Below, in pieces: positions 10,958-22,062 of a stretch of DNA of 64,000 nucleotides. The notes beneath the pieces are model-generated. The model had not been told where the DNA came from and ran no database searches. It saw only the letters and a list, made by a program, of their open reading frames with translations. The DNA is from Alisma plantago-aquatica (taxonomy: Eukaryota; Streptophyta; Magnoliopsida; Alismatales; Alismataceae): positions 297,514,058 through 297,578,057 of the forward strand of contig OY856409.1 of assembly GCA_963693085.1 (NCBI GenBank), read 5' to 3'. Both the position numbers and the translations under genes were made by a program. Numbering within the stretch: position 1 is the stretch's first letter; the number at the start of each line of letters is the position of its first letter.

Positions 10958-13458
10958 ATGCGTAGCACGCGTTCAACTTGCACCGATTTGGTAGTTTACG
11001 ACCCCAAGATTGGGAGAAGAAGGCGTCAAGCTCGCCGTAACCTACATCGAGAGGCCGAGATGGCTGAGAACAACCCACCACCGGATGTTCCACCTCCACC
11101 GCCGCATCACCCGCTTCACGAGTACTTCACGCCGGGGAACTTCTCCCCCATCGCCACTCTAGTTGACCAGATGCTAGGTCAACAGTTCTCCATTCCGCCG
11201 GTACTCGTGGGGCTTCTCCCTACATACTTCGGTATGGAGAACGAGAACCCCTACCACCACATAGACGCGTTCCTTGAAACGTGCTCTACCTTCCGCACGC
11301 CATCCGCCACCGACGACTCAATCAGGAGGATGCTCTTTCCCTTCTCTCTCAAAGAGAAGGCCAAGGAGTGGTATGTCTCGAGGCCAGAGTTCGTCACTTG
11401 GAATGAGGTGAAGAATGAGTTTCTCAAGAAGTTCTTCCCCATCACCAAGTTATCCTACATGAGAAGGTGCATCACATCGTTCGCCCAGAAAGAGAATGAG
11501 CCCTTCCACGAGGTGTGGGAGAGGTTCCAGAAGTTGCATCATGACTGCCCTCATCATGAGGTTCCTCTTTGGCAACTAGTTCAGGCCTTCTACACCGGGC
11601 TTGAGGAGCAAAGCCAAAACAACGTCGATTCTTCTTGCGGGGGCACATTCATGGCAAAGCCGCCCGAGGAATCATGGCTGCTGTTTGAGCATCTCGCCGA
11701 GAATTCACGCCACCGAGCTTCCACTAAGAGTTTGACTGGTTTGGTGTAACTGTAACTTTCTAGGAACTCATTTTCTGGGAACTGAAATTGAGTTTCGAGA
11801 AAATGAGTTCCCGGTGATTGGTTTGAAACTTGAGTTTGTTTTAAAAATTGACTTTAATATTACATCGAACTTGATACAAAATGTCTTTGGCATTATATCA
11901 AACAGCTTCAAGACATCAATGATACAAAGCAATAAAAGGACTGATGTCTTTCTTAAATAAACCTGGAACGACAGATGCAAATGATGGGAAGTGGGAGTAG
12001 AAGAAGAGATTAGAATAAACAAGTCTCTGTCAGCATCATCACTCTCCGCGAGCCATACATCATTCAGAAAAAATCTTTCACGCGTATTGCTGACGGCCGA
12101 GTCAAATATCAATGTGGGAACGAGACACATCGTGTTCTTCTTGGTAGGCCGTAAGTGTCTACTGTATTAGATATTAAAGAAACAAACTACAGACAAATGA
12201 ATGGAGCAAAGCCTTCACGAATCTTCCCCCTCGTCCATGACTTATAATTGAGTGAGGAATACAGGAGTCGCTCTTCACGAACAAAGACCGGCGTTGCTTT
12301 CTGGTTATTCTGATTTACGAACAAAGACGACACGCGTTCTAGTTATTCTGATTTACATTCAGCAACTGGAGAAGATAACCTGAAGATCTTGCAACTGTTG
12401 GGCTTCTTGGATTGCCCTATTGAGTTACTGCTCAACCAGTGAAACAAATGAATAGGGTGAGATGTTGTTGGGAAGGGAACTCGTTTTCCAATGGATTTTC
12501 TATGAAAGTCTAAAACTGCAAACTATATATATGGTTGGAAGTCTAAGGAAATCTGGGGAACTCAAGTTTCAGACTTTCATCGAACCAGTCACATGAAATT
12601 GAAAAAGGAACTTGACTTCCAGTGTTTTCAGGACGAATTACAGCAAACCAGTCAGACCCTAAAGGGGGACATTGCGGCCGGAACTACACCCCTCCACTTT
12701 CCTTCGTGGCTCCCGCACGCAATGCCACCGACCCCGACATGATGTAAATGATGTCCGATATGATGTGAATGATGAAGAATCAAGTAGGTGGCTCTTCTAG
12801 CCAACCCGCAATGGTTGTGGATACTGTAGACGAGGAAGTCAACACTTTACATTCCTTTGGTGGCCGCAACAACCAGGGCCCAATGTCCAGCTCCTACACT
12901 CCTGAGTGGAGGAACCACCCCAACTTCTCCTAGAAACAACAGAACGAGGATGGGCAAGGACAGGGGCAACAAAATCCACGCTATAGCTCCAAGTTCGAGG
13001 ACGAGGTACTAGGAAGGCTAAGGAGCCTAGATGAAGTAAAAAAAGATGTCAATGCACATGGGCAATCTATAAACCATCTTGAGCAGAGGTTGGACCAAAT
13101 TTCTCTCTCTTTGGCTAGAAGGGAAGAAGGTAGACTTCCATCTCAACCACTACCAAATCCGAACAATGATAGGGTTTTTCTAGGGAACACTTCGAGTGCT
13201 TATGTTCCACCATCTTACCAATTCCCACCAAACCCCTATGCTCCTCTGCCTCCTCAAGCGCCACTCAATTATCAATATGCTCCACCTCCACCTCACACCT
13301 ACCAACAACCACCTCCACAATACCACCCCCACCACAACAACAACCGCAACCCCAATTTATTCTTCAAAATCCCAACTCTCCTCACTAAAGGCCTCCACCA
13401 CCCCAACAAACACAACCACCTCCACAAGCTCTCTCTCCTACCACCCATGAGCATGTGA
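10958..13458 (+). pseudogene. Athila(+) gag, interrupted by a Tourist-like element
   Basis: The first 263 codons (10958-11749) start with a basic segment and a Pro-rich stretch. The retrotransposon Gag core follows at about residues 85-250: PYHHIDAFLETCSTF, FSLKEKAKEWYVSRPEFVTWNEVKNEFLKKFFP, and ENEPFHEVWERFQKLHHDCPHH. The reading frame is then broken by the insertion at 11728-12659. After it, Gag-like sequence resumes with NHPNFS, a TAG at about 12931, then a Gln/Pro-rich linker (13090-13458). No zinc knuckle is recognised. Expected product is the structural capsid precursor. The start is the first ATG after the primer site that opens this frame. Confidence 0.82.
11728..12659. mobile_element. 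Tourist-like (PIF/Harbinger) non-autonomous DNA transposon in gag
   Basis: Terminal inverted repeats are GAGTTTGACTGGTTTGGTGTAA on the left and the complement of GGGTCTGACTGGTTTGCTGTAA on the right, three mismatches in 22. They are flanked by a TAA duplication (11725-11727 and 12660-12662), as expected for PIF/Harbinger elements. The 932 bp carry no transposase ORF. Subterminal GGAACTC/GGAACTTG motifs recur near both ends. It splits a Gag frame, which fixes both insertion borders independently of the repeats. Confidence 0.85.
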
Positions 13459-13562
13459 AGGCGGTGACTACGTTGAGGAGTGGCAGGACTTTGGAGAGCC
13501 CCCATGGTACAATTGTTGGCAGAGATGACACTGAGGCCAAGCAGGTTGATACTGAGATGTAG

Positions 13563-16500
13563 ATGGATGATACTGTGATAAGAGGCAATGTTGATACAGT
13601 GACGCCGAGCAGTGATACTGTGATACTGAGCCGTGATATCGTGATTCCAGTGATACTAGTGGATGATACTGTTGATTTGGACCGATTGGGTTCCCAACTC
13701 CCTCCATATCCTGATGCACTTGAGGAGCCTTCTTCTGTAAAGAAAAAGAAGAAGCACGCGGAAGATATCTTGGAGATCTTCAAGCAAGTGAAAATCAACA
13801 TACCTCTTCAAGATGCAGTCAAGCAAATTTCGTCCTATGAAAAGTTCCTTAAAGAATTGTGCACCTTCAAAAGAAAGACAACAGGGAGGACGCCTAAGAA
13901 GATCAAGCTCACTGAGCAAGTGAGCTCCATTCTCCAACACACCATTCTCCAGAAAAGAAAAGACCCTAGTGCTCCCATCATCTCATGCTACATCGGGGCA
14001 CATCGCATAGACCAGGCTCTTCTTGACTTAGGGTCTAGCGTAAACTTGATGCCGTATGATCTATTTGCTGAGCTCCCAATGGGGGAGTTGAGGCCAACCC
14101 ATTGCACTCTACAATTGGTCGACCGATCTGTGAAGACGCCTAGAGGGTGTGTGGATGATGTGTTGGTCCGTCTTGATGAGGATACTTCTGCCTTCTTCCC
14201 AGCCGATTTTATCATTCTTGATATGGAAAAAGAGGCTAGAAAGGTACCAATCATCTTGGGGAGACCTTTCTTAGCCACAGCTGATGTCGTGATCCATGTG
14301 AGGACAGGGACCATGTATGTTACATTCATGCACATGAAGATCAGGTTGAACATCTTCAAGTCTTCTACTACATCCGAAGTGATAGGGGCCACTGAGGAAG
14401 ATTGTTATTTGGTGGAATGTCTAGATGAGATTGTTGAAGAGTTCCTACCTACGTGGATTGAGACTGCCACCCAAGGTATAGGTCTTGAACCAATTGTTGA
14501 GTTCCCTGACGATGATGATGAAGATAATGAAGAGTTTGAGCTGGCCTTAGTGGCTACAAGTGAGGACCTTCCTTCTATTTCTGCACCATTGAAGAACTCC
14601 CTTGAAGCACCCCCCGTTCTTGAGCTGAAGAAACTTCCTGAAGTATTGAAGTACGCTTTCCTTGGCTCAAATGGCACCCTCCCAGTGATCATTTCCTCCA
14701 TTCTCTCTCCTGAGAAAGAAGATGCCTTGATGGAAGTCTTGAGGAAGAACATCCAAGCCATTGGATGGTCTATTGCTGACTTGAGAGGGATTGACCCCTC
14801 TATTTGTGTGCATCGGATATACTTAGAAGAAGATGCGAGACCGACCCACCAAATGCAAAGAAGGCTAAATCCAAAGTTGAAGGACATTGTAACTCAAGAG
14901 GTTGTAAAGTTTCTTGATGCAGGGATCATCTATCCCATTTCTGACAGTACGTGGGTGAGCCCCATCCAAGTTGTGCCCAAGAAGGGTGGGATTACGGTTG
15001 CAGAAAATGTCGATGGCGAGCTTATGCCGGTGAGAGAGCAATCCAAGTGGAGAATGTGCGTTGATTATCGGAAGCTCAATCAAAAGACAAAGAAGGATCA
15101 CTACCCACTCCCATTTCTTGATCAGATTTTAGAGAGATTGGATGGGTAGAGCTTCTACTGCTTTCTTGACGGATACTCAAGATATTTTCAGATAGTTGTG
15201 CATCCGGAGGACCAGGAAAAGACGACATTCACTTGTCCAAGTGGTACATTTTCCTACCGGAGAATGCCATTTGGATTGTGCAATGACCCTTCCACTTTCC
15301 AGAGATGTGTAACCTCAATCTTTGCCGACATGCTTGATTCGTCACTTGAAGTTTTCATGGATGATTTTTCAGTTTTCGGGAAAACATTTGATGAGTGCTT
15401 GCTAAATCTAGCTGCTGTTCTGGAAAGATGTGTGAAAGTTCGCTTAGTTTTATCTTGGGAAAAGAGCCATTTCATGGTACCTGAGGGTATAGTTCTGGGA
15501 CACCGAGTTTCTAAAGATGAGATTGAAGTTGACAAGGCCACCGTAAGACATGTTCGATATTTCTTGGGATATGTAGGTTTCTACCGTCTCTTTATCAAGG
15601 ACTTTAGCAAAATCTCAAGACCACTCTGTCGATTGCTTGAGAAAGATGTCGAATTTTAGTTTGATGACAAATGTGTTGAAGCCTTCAATCATTTGAAAGA
15701 AAGGCTTATTTATGCTCCTATCATGCAGCCCCCGAATTTATCTTTGCCATTTGAGATCATGACGGATGCATCCGGTGTGGAGGTGGGGGCTGTGCTGGGT
15801 CAACGCATTGGGCGAATTCCTCATGCTATCTATTATGCAAGCAAAACATTAGACGATGCTCAAAGAAACTATACGACTACCGAGAAGGAGTTGCTTGCGG
15901 TGATCTTTGCTCTTGACAAGTTCCGACCGTATCTCTTGCAAAACAAAGTGACAATATACACAGACCATGTTGCGTTGAAGTATCTCATGTCCAAGAAAGA
16001 CTCAAAGCCAAGGTTGATCTGATGGATTTTATTGCTCCAAGAATTTGACATAGAAATTGTGGATAAGAAAGGAATAGAAAATGGTGTTGCAGATCATCTC
16101 TCCCGCCTTGATGGACCTTTTGATATTACAAGTCCAATCAAAGAGACAATGACACATGAACAACTCCTCTTAGTCTCATCTGTCCAAAAGCCATGGTACA
16201 AGCACATAGCGAATTTCCTAGCCAGTGGGAGGATACCGAGCATGTGGACAAGAGAGGAAAGCAAGAGATTGTTTGATATCGTAAAGAACTACATTTGGGA
16301 TGACCCTCACATCTTTTAAGTATTTCCCAGACAAACTCATTAGGAGGTGCATTCCGGAGATGGAGCAGCAAGAAGTCTTATCTATGTGCCATTCCGAAGT
16401 GTGTGGAGGCCATTTTGGAGGGAAACGCACGGCCGCCAAAGTTCTTCAATGTGGATTCTACTGGACGACATTGTTCAAAGATGCTCATGACTTTTCCAAG

Positions 16501-17565
16501 GGTTGCTTCAAGTGCCAAAAAGTGGGCACCATCTCAAAGAGGGACATGATGCCTCTATCACCTATTCTTGTGGTAGATGTGTTTGATGTTTGGGGGATTG
16601 ACTTTATGGGTCCTTTCCCTCCTTCTTTCGGGTATGTTTACATCTTGGTCTCCGTAGACTATGTATCAAAATGGATTGAGGCTGTGGAAACAAGGACAAA
16701 TGATCATAAGGTGGTGTGTGATTTCATGAAATCCAACATCTTTAGTCGTTTTGGTGTTCCAAGGGCTATGATTAGTGATGGTGGGAGTCATTTCATCCAC
16801 CGCACCTTTGAAGGGCTGCTAAAGAGACATGGAGTGAACCATCGTGTAGCTACTCCTTACCACCCTCAAACGAGTGGTCAAGTTTAGTTGGCAAATTGGG
16901 AGATAAAGCTCATTTTGGAGAAGACGATGCGACCGGACCGCAAGGATTGGTCACTTCGCCTCAATGAAGCTTTATGGGCATATAGGACTGCATACAAAGT
17001 CCCGATTGGCACTACACCATTCAAGCTTGTCTATGGTAAGAGTTGCCATTTACCGGTTGAGATTCAACACAAGGCACTTTGGGCCTTGAAGAAGATGGAC
17101 TTTGATGAAGAGAAAGCCGGAATGAAAAGAAAGTTTCAATTGCATGAGCTAGAAGAAATACAGCATGAAGCATATGAAATGTCAAAGAGCTACAAGGAAA
17201 GAACCAAGTTTCTACATGACAAGATCATAAAGAAGAAAGAGTTTGAGCCCGGAAAATGGGTATGGCTATACAATTCAAGAATGAAGTTCTTTCCCAGAAA
17301 GCTTCGTTCTAGATGGGAATGTCCTTACCTTGTCAAGAAGGTGTACCCATCCGGGGCAGTGGTTATTTGTGCAAAAGAAGGAGCTAAGGAATTTGCCGTC
17401 AACGGGCAAAGACTGAAATCTGTTGTGGAAGTTGGCCCGGACAAGGCCAATCAAAATTTTGATATTGTTATGCTTATAGAAGAAGAATCTGAGGAAGAAG
17501 AATGCTTGGATGAGGATGACAAAGGGATTTACTACAAGGATCTTTTGAAGATTCCGAAAAAGTGA
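13563..17565 (+). pseudogene. Athila(+) pol: protease, reverse transcriptase, RNase H, integrase
   Basis: The domains run in Ty3/gypsy order. The first ORF (13563-15149) holds the aspartic protease with active-site LLDLGSS (Asp codon 14025-14027), the ILGRPFLATA motif, then the RT N terminus (WRMCVDYRKLN). RT continues with VFMDDFSVFG (catalytic Asp pair at 15360-15365), RNase H (MTDAS, TEKELLAV, IYTDH), the HHCC finger ([15 protein letters not shown]) and the integrase core ([14 protein letters not shown], then NWEIK for the Glu), and a basic tail. Defects are TAG at 15147, TAG at 15657, TGA at 16021, a one-base frameshift in a T run near 16315, and TAG at about 16885. Most stops fit CAG or CGA changed by C-to-T. 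Catalytic residues are intact, so decay is fairly recent. Confidence 0.92.
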
Positions 17566-17867
17566 AAAAGTCCAACAATCAATAAGCCTGGATGTAGGCA
17601 TTAAATTTACCGTTAGTGGGAGGCAACCCACGTGGTTTGAGATTCTCAAACCTTCTCCTTTTCTATACTTTAGTTTTCTTTTACACCAATACACACACAC
17701 ACTTGTGCTTTACAGTTTTTGTTTGAGTTTTGATGATGGCAGGTGATAGACATTAGAGAGAGAGGATCTAGAAGTGAATCGTGGTCATTCAGTCATATTT
17801 GTGGCAAAAGAACAAATAAAATCAAAAATTCAAGTTTTAAAGTTTGAAAGCTGAGGAGACAACCCCA
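17566..17867 (+). other. Post-pol spacer with conserved GGGAGGCAACCCA motif
   Basis: Just after the pol stop, GTGGGAGGCAACCCACGTGG (about 17618-17637) forms an imperfect hairpin. Similar motifs follow pol in the other Athila pieces here (complement near 26700, and 39919). The rest is AT-rich without ORFs. Confidence 0.55.
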
Positions 17868-18214
17868 ACACGGCCGTGGAGCTCGACCACGACCGTGGTG
17901 TTTGTGGCCAAGCACAACCGTGGGCTACGGCCACGGCCGTGGGAATTATTGTTGCAAATTGGCCAAAGCTACAGGTTGTTTTGAAGAACGGTCATGACAG
18001 TGGCGAGCTGCCACGACCGTGGTGAAGGAGACTGTGCACGACTGTGGTCCTCACCACAGCCATGTTGAAGATGGCGGGCCACGACCGTGGTGGGCCGCCA
18101 CGATCGTGGCGAGGTCAAACCGGGGAGTTCTTCATCGACAACACGACCGTGGCACCCGCCACAGCCGTGCTACCCAACCCTGGCCACGACCGTGGCCACC
18201 TGCCACGACCGTGG
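17868..18214. promoter_or_regulatory. Palindrome array between pol and ORF1-like gene, Athila(+)
   Basis: The same family-specific 12-mers as the LTR occur here. ACACGGCCGTGG is at 17868 and CCACGACCGTGG at 17887. GCACAACCGTGG is at 17912 and CCACGGCCGTGG at 17931. CCACGACCGTGG is at 18011. CCACGACCGTGG is at 18079 and CCACGATCGTGG at 18098. ACACGACCGTGG is at 18141 and CCACAGCCGTGC at 18159. CCACGACCGTGG is at 18184 and 18203. Pairs are 18-20 bp apart. An AATATATAC TATA-like stretch follows at 18237. The ORF1-like gene starts 443 bp after the array. This resembles the LTR promoter layout. Confidence 0.65.
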
Positions 18215-18236
18215 CCGAACCTGGTTTAGAAAAAAA

Positions 18237-18244
18237 ATATATAC
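18237..18244 (+). promoter_or_regulatory. Candidate internal TATA box upstream of ORF1-like gene
   Basis: AATATATAC lies 23 bp after the last palindrome and about 420 bp before the ORF1-like start. Its position mimics the LTR promoter. A C-rich, T-poor leader follows. Confidence 0.35.
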
Positions 18245-18656
18245 TTTTAAACATCCAAACCCGACCCCCTCCTCATTCCATCGTCTTCAAGCTCGTGCAA
18301 AATGACCGTGGCGGCGGAATACAGCACCGTGCTCCCCCAATCAACACCTAAAACCCCCAAACTCACCTCCGTTCTATCCCCAATTCATTCCAAATCGATC
18401 CCCAGCCATTCCTCTATCATTTCCACCGTCCAATCTCTCCCAATCGCCTATCCATCTCCATTTCCATCTCCATTCCGCCCAGCAACACCCCTACACAAAA
18501 ACTCCACAAAAACCCTTCCATTCTCGCCCAAATCCACCACTAATCATATACCCACCATCCATACATCACTAGCCTTCCATTCCACCCATAAAACCACATC
18601 CACACCACCTTCTCCACCGAAATCCGAAAATCACCACCTTCACCTCCATATCCACC

Positions 18657-20647
18657 ATGAAAAAGATTAGGAAGGCTATTAGAAAGGGGACGAACATCCT
18701 CACCGGAGGGAAACGATGTTCTAAAAACGCCTCCTCCGATGTATCCATTCCATCCCACACCCCCTCACCTACCACCTCCGCCCACCATTCCCTCTGTCGG
18801 TCACAATCGGAGAGCAGATCACACTCCCGCTCATCCGACAACCACCATATCACGGACGTCACCTATGAGGGAGAGGACGAAGAAGAGGAGGAGTACATGG
18901 GGGTCGACCTGGACAACCTCATTGATGAGATCGAGCCGGCGGCCGCAAAAAGAAACCAGAGATCTAAAGCGGCGTCGTCATCATCCAGGCTGCCTCCAAA
19001 GCCCACACCAGCCTGCCACTCAACGTCTCAGGTGACGGCGAGGCGTGGTGTGTAGCCGCAACCCTCGTGACAATTGCAGCAAGATGATGAGCAGTCGGCC
19101 CACTGGTACAATTTGGACACCAGTTCAGGGTCACACTCCTACACAATGGAGGAAGAAGAAGATAGTGAGGAGGAAGAGGTCGAGCTTGAGCCGGAAGGAG
19201 CAGATGTCCTGGCACATCTGGAGGCTGACAGAGAGAGAACCATGGGCAAAGAACTAGCGGGAGTGTCCTATGGTAGAGGACACAGGCAAAGGAAAGTCGA
19301 GCTCATTTACCCCGAGTACATGACAAGGCGAGTCATCGCCTCCAGGTACGGTTGCGAGAAGACAATTGAAGATCTTGGAATCAAAGAGATAGTGGAAATC
19401 ATCTTGAAGAGGATTGGGTTGTGGAATATTCTTTTCACACCCCAACCTACATATCCCACTTTGACCCGAGAATTCTTTGCCACTCTGGAGAAGACAAAAG
19501 TGAGGGGTTGTGATGCACTCAGATTTTCCATGATGGGCAACATGCACACCCTCACTTCCACTGAGCTGAATGTTGTCTTCGCCTCTAGTCCTGAAGAAGT
19601 CATGAAATTGGATGACGGCTTGTTAGAGAGAAATGGCACTCTGGACTATGCCTATTACTGGAAGATCTTCACAGGCAAAGAGGACTACTACGCGGGTAGA
19701 TCAAAAACTACTGCTATATGTAACCCGCTAACGCGTTACGTGCAGAAGGTTTTGGCTAACACGATTGTGGGCAGATACGACAACCAAGGCAGGATTTCCC
19801 AAAAGGATATGATTGTCTTGATCGGTATGCACTACAAGAGGTACATTCACCTTGGAGTTCTTTTTATCGATCATATGAAGTCCATACCCTACAAGATCAC
19901 AAAGCCATTTGTCATGGGGGGTTGTGACTTCGATTGCACTAGCGTTGGGATATGATCTCTCGGGGGCACAAGACGTGATTGAGGCAGAACGTGTTGACCT
20001 CAACTATCTGACGCGCTCGCACACCATAACAATGAAGGATAAAAGAATGATTTACTTAACTACAAGTGTGCAGGATTTTGAACTAGAGCTGCCATATCAC
20101 GCGGAACCCCTAGTATCTGTGTTGGGACCTGGCAACAGGTTAAGGGAAAAATTGATGGCATGGCAGCTAGACCACCCGAGAGAGACGTATACTAGGGGAG
20201 CCGCTGCCGTACAGGAAGACGTTGCCGAATCAAATGTACAAGGGCAGGAGCAAGAACATGCACAATAAAGGCAACCCCGAAGAACAAGGAGGGATGAGGA
20301 AACATCCCAGCTGTAGCCACCCTCAGGGAATGCCTGGCATGGCTGCAATCCAGGCACACCTTGAGAACATTCAGAAGATCCAATGTGACATGCAGCTTGC
20401 CCAGCAACAAATGTGGTATGATCAACAGTAGATGCACTATCAGATCAACCACTTGTATCAATATTACCACGCCCAAGCAGAAAGAAACCCTGAATGGGGC
20501 ACATATTTTTGGGGTGGTTTAGCTGGGTATCCACAGACTTACCCTCCACCCCAGGATGACTACTGGGGGCACTACTACCAGCATCCTCCATCAAGCTCAG
20601 CTCCAGCCTCAGCTCCTCCTCCAAATCCTCCTCAGATGCCAGAATAG
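18657..20647 (+). pseudogene. Athila ORF1/env-like protein gene, broken
   Basis: The ATG at 18657 opens MKKIRKAIRKGTN, followed by Ser-rich and acidic segments. In-frame TAG (19053) and TGA (about 19068) precede a second open stretch to 19955. That stretch contains the conserved Athila ORF-1 region: RRVIASRYGCEKTIEDLGI, GLWNILFTPQPTYPTLTREFFATLE and FSMMGNMHTLTSTELNVVF. A frameshift in a G run near 19918 leads to ALALGYDLSGAQDVIEAERVDLNYLTRSHTITMKDKRMIYL. Further breaks lie at 20266 and 20429, and the tail (to 20647) is Gln/Tyr/Pro-rich. No signal peptide or membrane segment is evident, so env function is unproven. It is homologous to the split minus-strand gene at 25420-24493 and 1460-1. Confidence 0.8.
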
Positions 20648-22048
20648 CCACCGCAGCCATGATACTTCCCCTACCTCCCCTAAGCTATAGTTTCATGTTG
20701 AGGACAGCATGATTCTAAAGTTTGGGGTGGGTAGGGCGGTACGCACCTCCCTTCTCTCTATCTAGTGATTTTGTTCTACATCTTGCCATTTAGTTTAGTT
20801 CTCATTTTATTGCTTTTTCTGTCATATCCATGCATGTCATGTAGTTTTCATTCTCGTTATTTTTGCGTAATTTTTTAAAATTTCAGCCATGCATTGCATC
20901 TCATGTAGGTTTTTGTTAATTTTTGCATGTTTTAGCTAGGATTTACTTGCTTTTTACCTAAAATTGTGTTTGAATGTGATTTAGTGCAATTTGGCACCTT
21001 TTTGGCCAATTTTGCCCAGATTTGATGTTTCTTGTCCAAAAAGTGTGTTTTGACTCAATCTTTACCATATTGAATGAAATTGCTTATCTTTAACAAATAC
21101 AAGATGATATGCTATGATGAAGTGCTATGTGTTATCAACGAGTGACTTCTTACATGCTCGTCACCTCCCTTGGGAATGTGTTGGTTTGATTGAATTATGA
21201 CCCGAGCAAGCATAGAACGTTTAATGTTTGTGGAGTTACTTGATTGATATATGGATTTCATTTGGTTCATTCATGTGATGTGATATCTATGGTGAAGTGT
21301 CAGACTAGTTTTCATGCAGGAGACCTTATGTGGAAGATTATGTCAAGTGACCCCTCTTTGACCCAACCACTCTTTTATCATCTTCATACCTCCCCGCCTC
21401 ATGAAAAGATGCCAAAGTGCACATATTAGCCGTGGCCACCTCCAAAAGTTTGGGGTGGCCACGTCTCTATCTCCTCACTTCACTCTATCCACCATATGCC
21501 CTACCTACACCAAGGGCAAAGAAAAAGGAAAAGAGAAGCAAAAATAAAATAAAAGGATGCTCCTGTTTAAGAGCATTCAAATAAAGAAAAGAAGAGTGTG
21601 TAAAAGCACTCCAAATCTTACCGCAACCCTTTCTTCTTCTTTCATACCCATGGAGCTAGGAAACATTAAACCTAGCTCACTTTATCCCTTTTCCGCAGCC
21701 ATGTGGGTCATTTGGCATAACTTGAAGCATAAGGTTGAACGGATGAAGGTGAAACAACACTCCTAGTCATCGGCGATTAACATCATTATGAAACGGTCTA
21801 CCCAGAACCTTATGAATGAGATATTGATAACTTATGCAATCCATGCATTATATGCGAAGTTCATGTGCTTTGTGCTCTCTTCATGGTTGGTTTGTGAAAG
21901 TAGAAGAGGAGGGAAGTGATTTGCATGTACCCAGTCACCTTTGATCCCATTTAGCATTTGTCGCCCATCATATTGCATTTGTCATTTCTTTTGATTGTGG
22001 AAAATGGAAAAGAGATTGAGTTGGAGCATACTTGAGGACAAGTATGTT
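20648..22048 (+). other. Athila(+) 3' untranslated region
   Basis: No coding homology is seen. Two extra copies of the polypurine motif occur here: AAAGTTTGGGGTGG (20717-20730), preceded by TTGAGGACA like the true tract, and AAAAGTTTGGGGTGG (21444-21458) inside a hairpin. Confidence 0.6.
21431..21463. other. Hairpin presenting a polypurine-like loop
   Basis: CGTGGCCACC (21431-21440) pairs perfectly with GGTGGCCACG (21454-21463). The 13-nt loop plus the stem edge hold AAAAGTTTGGGG, the same motif as the functional polypurine tract. Confidence 0.5.
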
Positions 22049-22062
22049 CAAGTTTGGGGTGG
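22049..22062 (+). promoter_or_regulatory. Polypurine tract of Athila(+)
   Basis: CAAGTTTGGGGTGG directly precedes the TGATCC start of the 3' LTR. TTGAGGACAAG lies 15 bp upstream. Confidence 0.82.

Noticed and set aside
11768..12130. 120-codon minus ORF inside the Tourist-like element
   Set aside because: No match to a Harbinger transposase or Myb-like protein. Composition is like the non-coding interior.
17868..18214. CRISPR-like array: short repeats at regular spacing
   Set aside because: Plant nuclear retrotransposon context. Repeats are 12-bp palindromes with variable sequence and 7-8 bp gaps, and there are no cas genes.
18302..18670. 122-codon Pro/Ser/Thr-rich ORF before the ORF1-like gene
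   Set aside because: Low complexity, overlaps the start of the ORF1-like frame, and resembles a C-rich leader rather than a protein.
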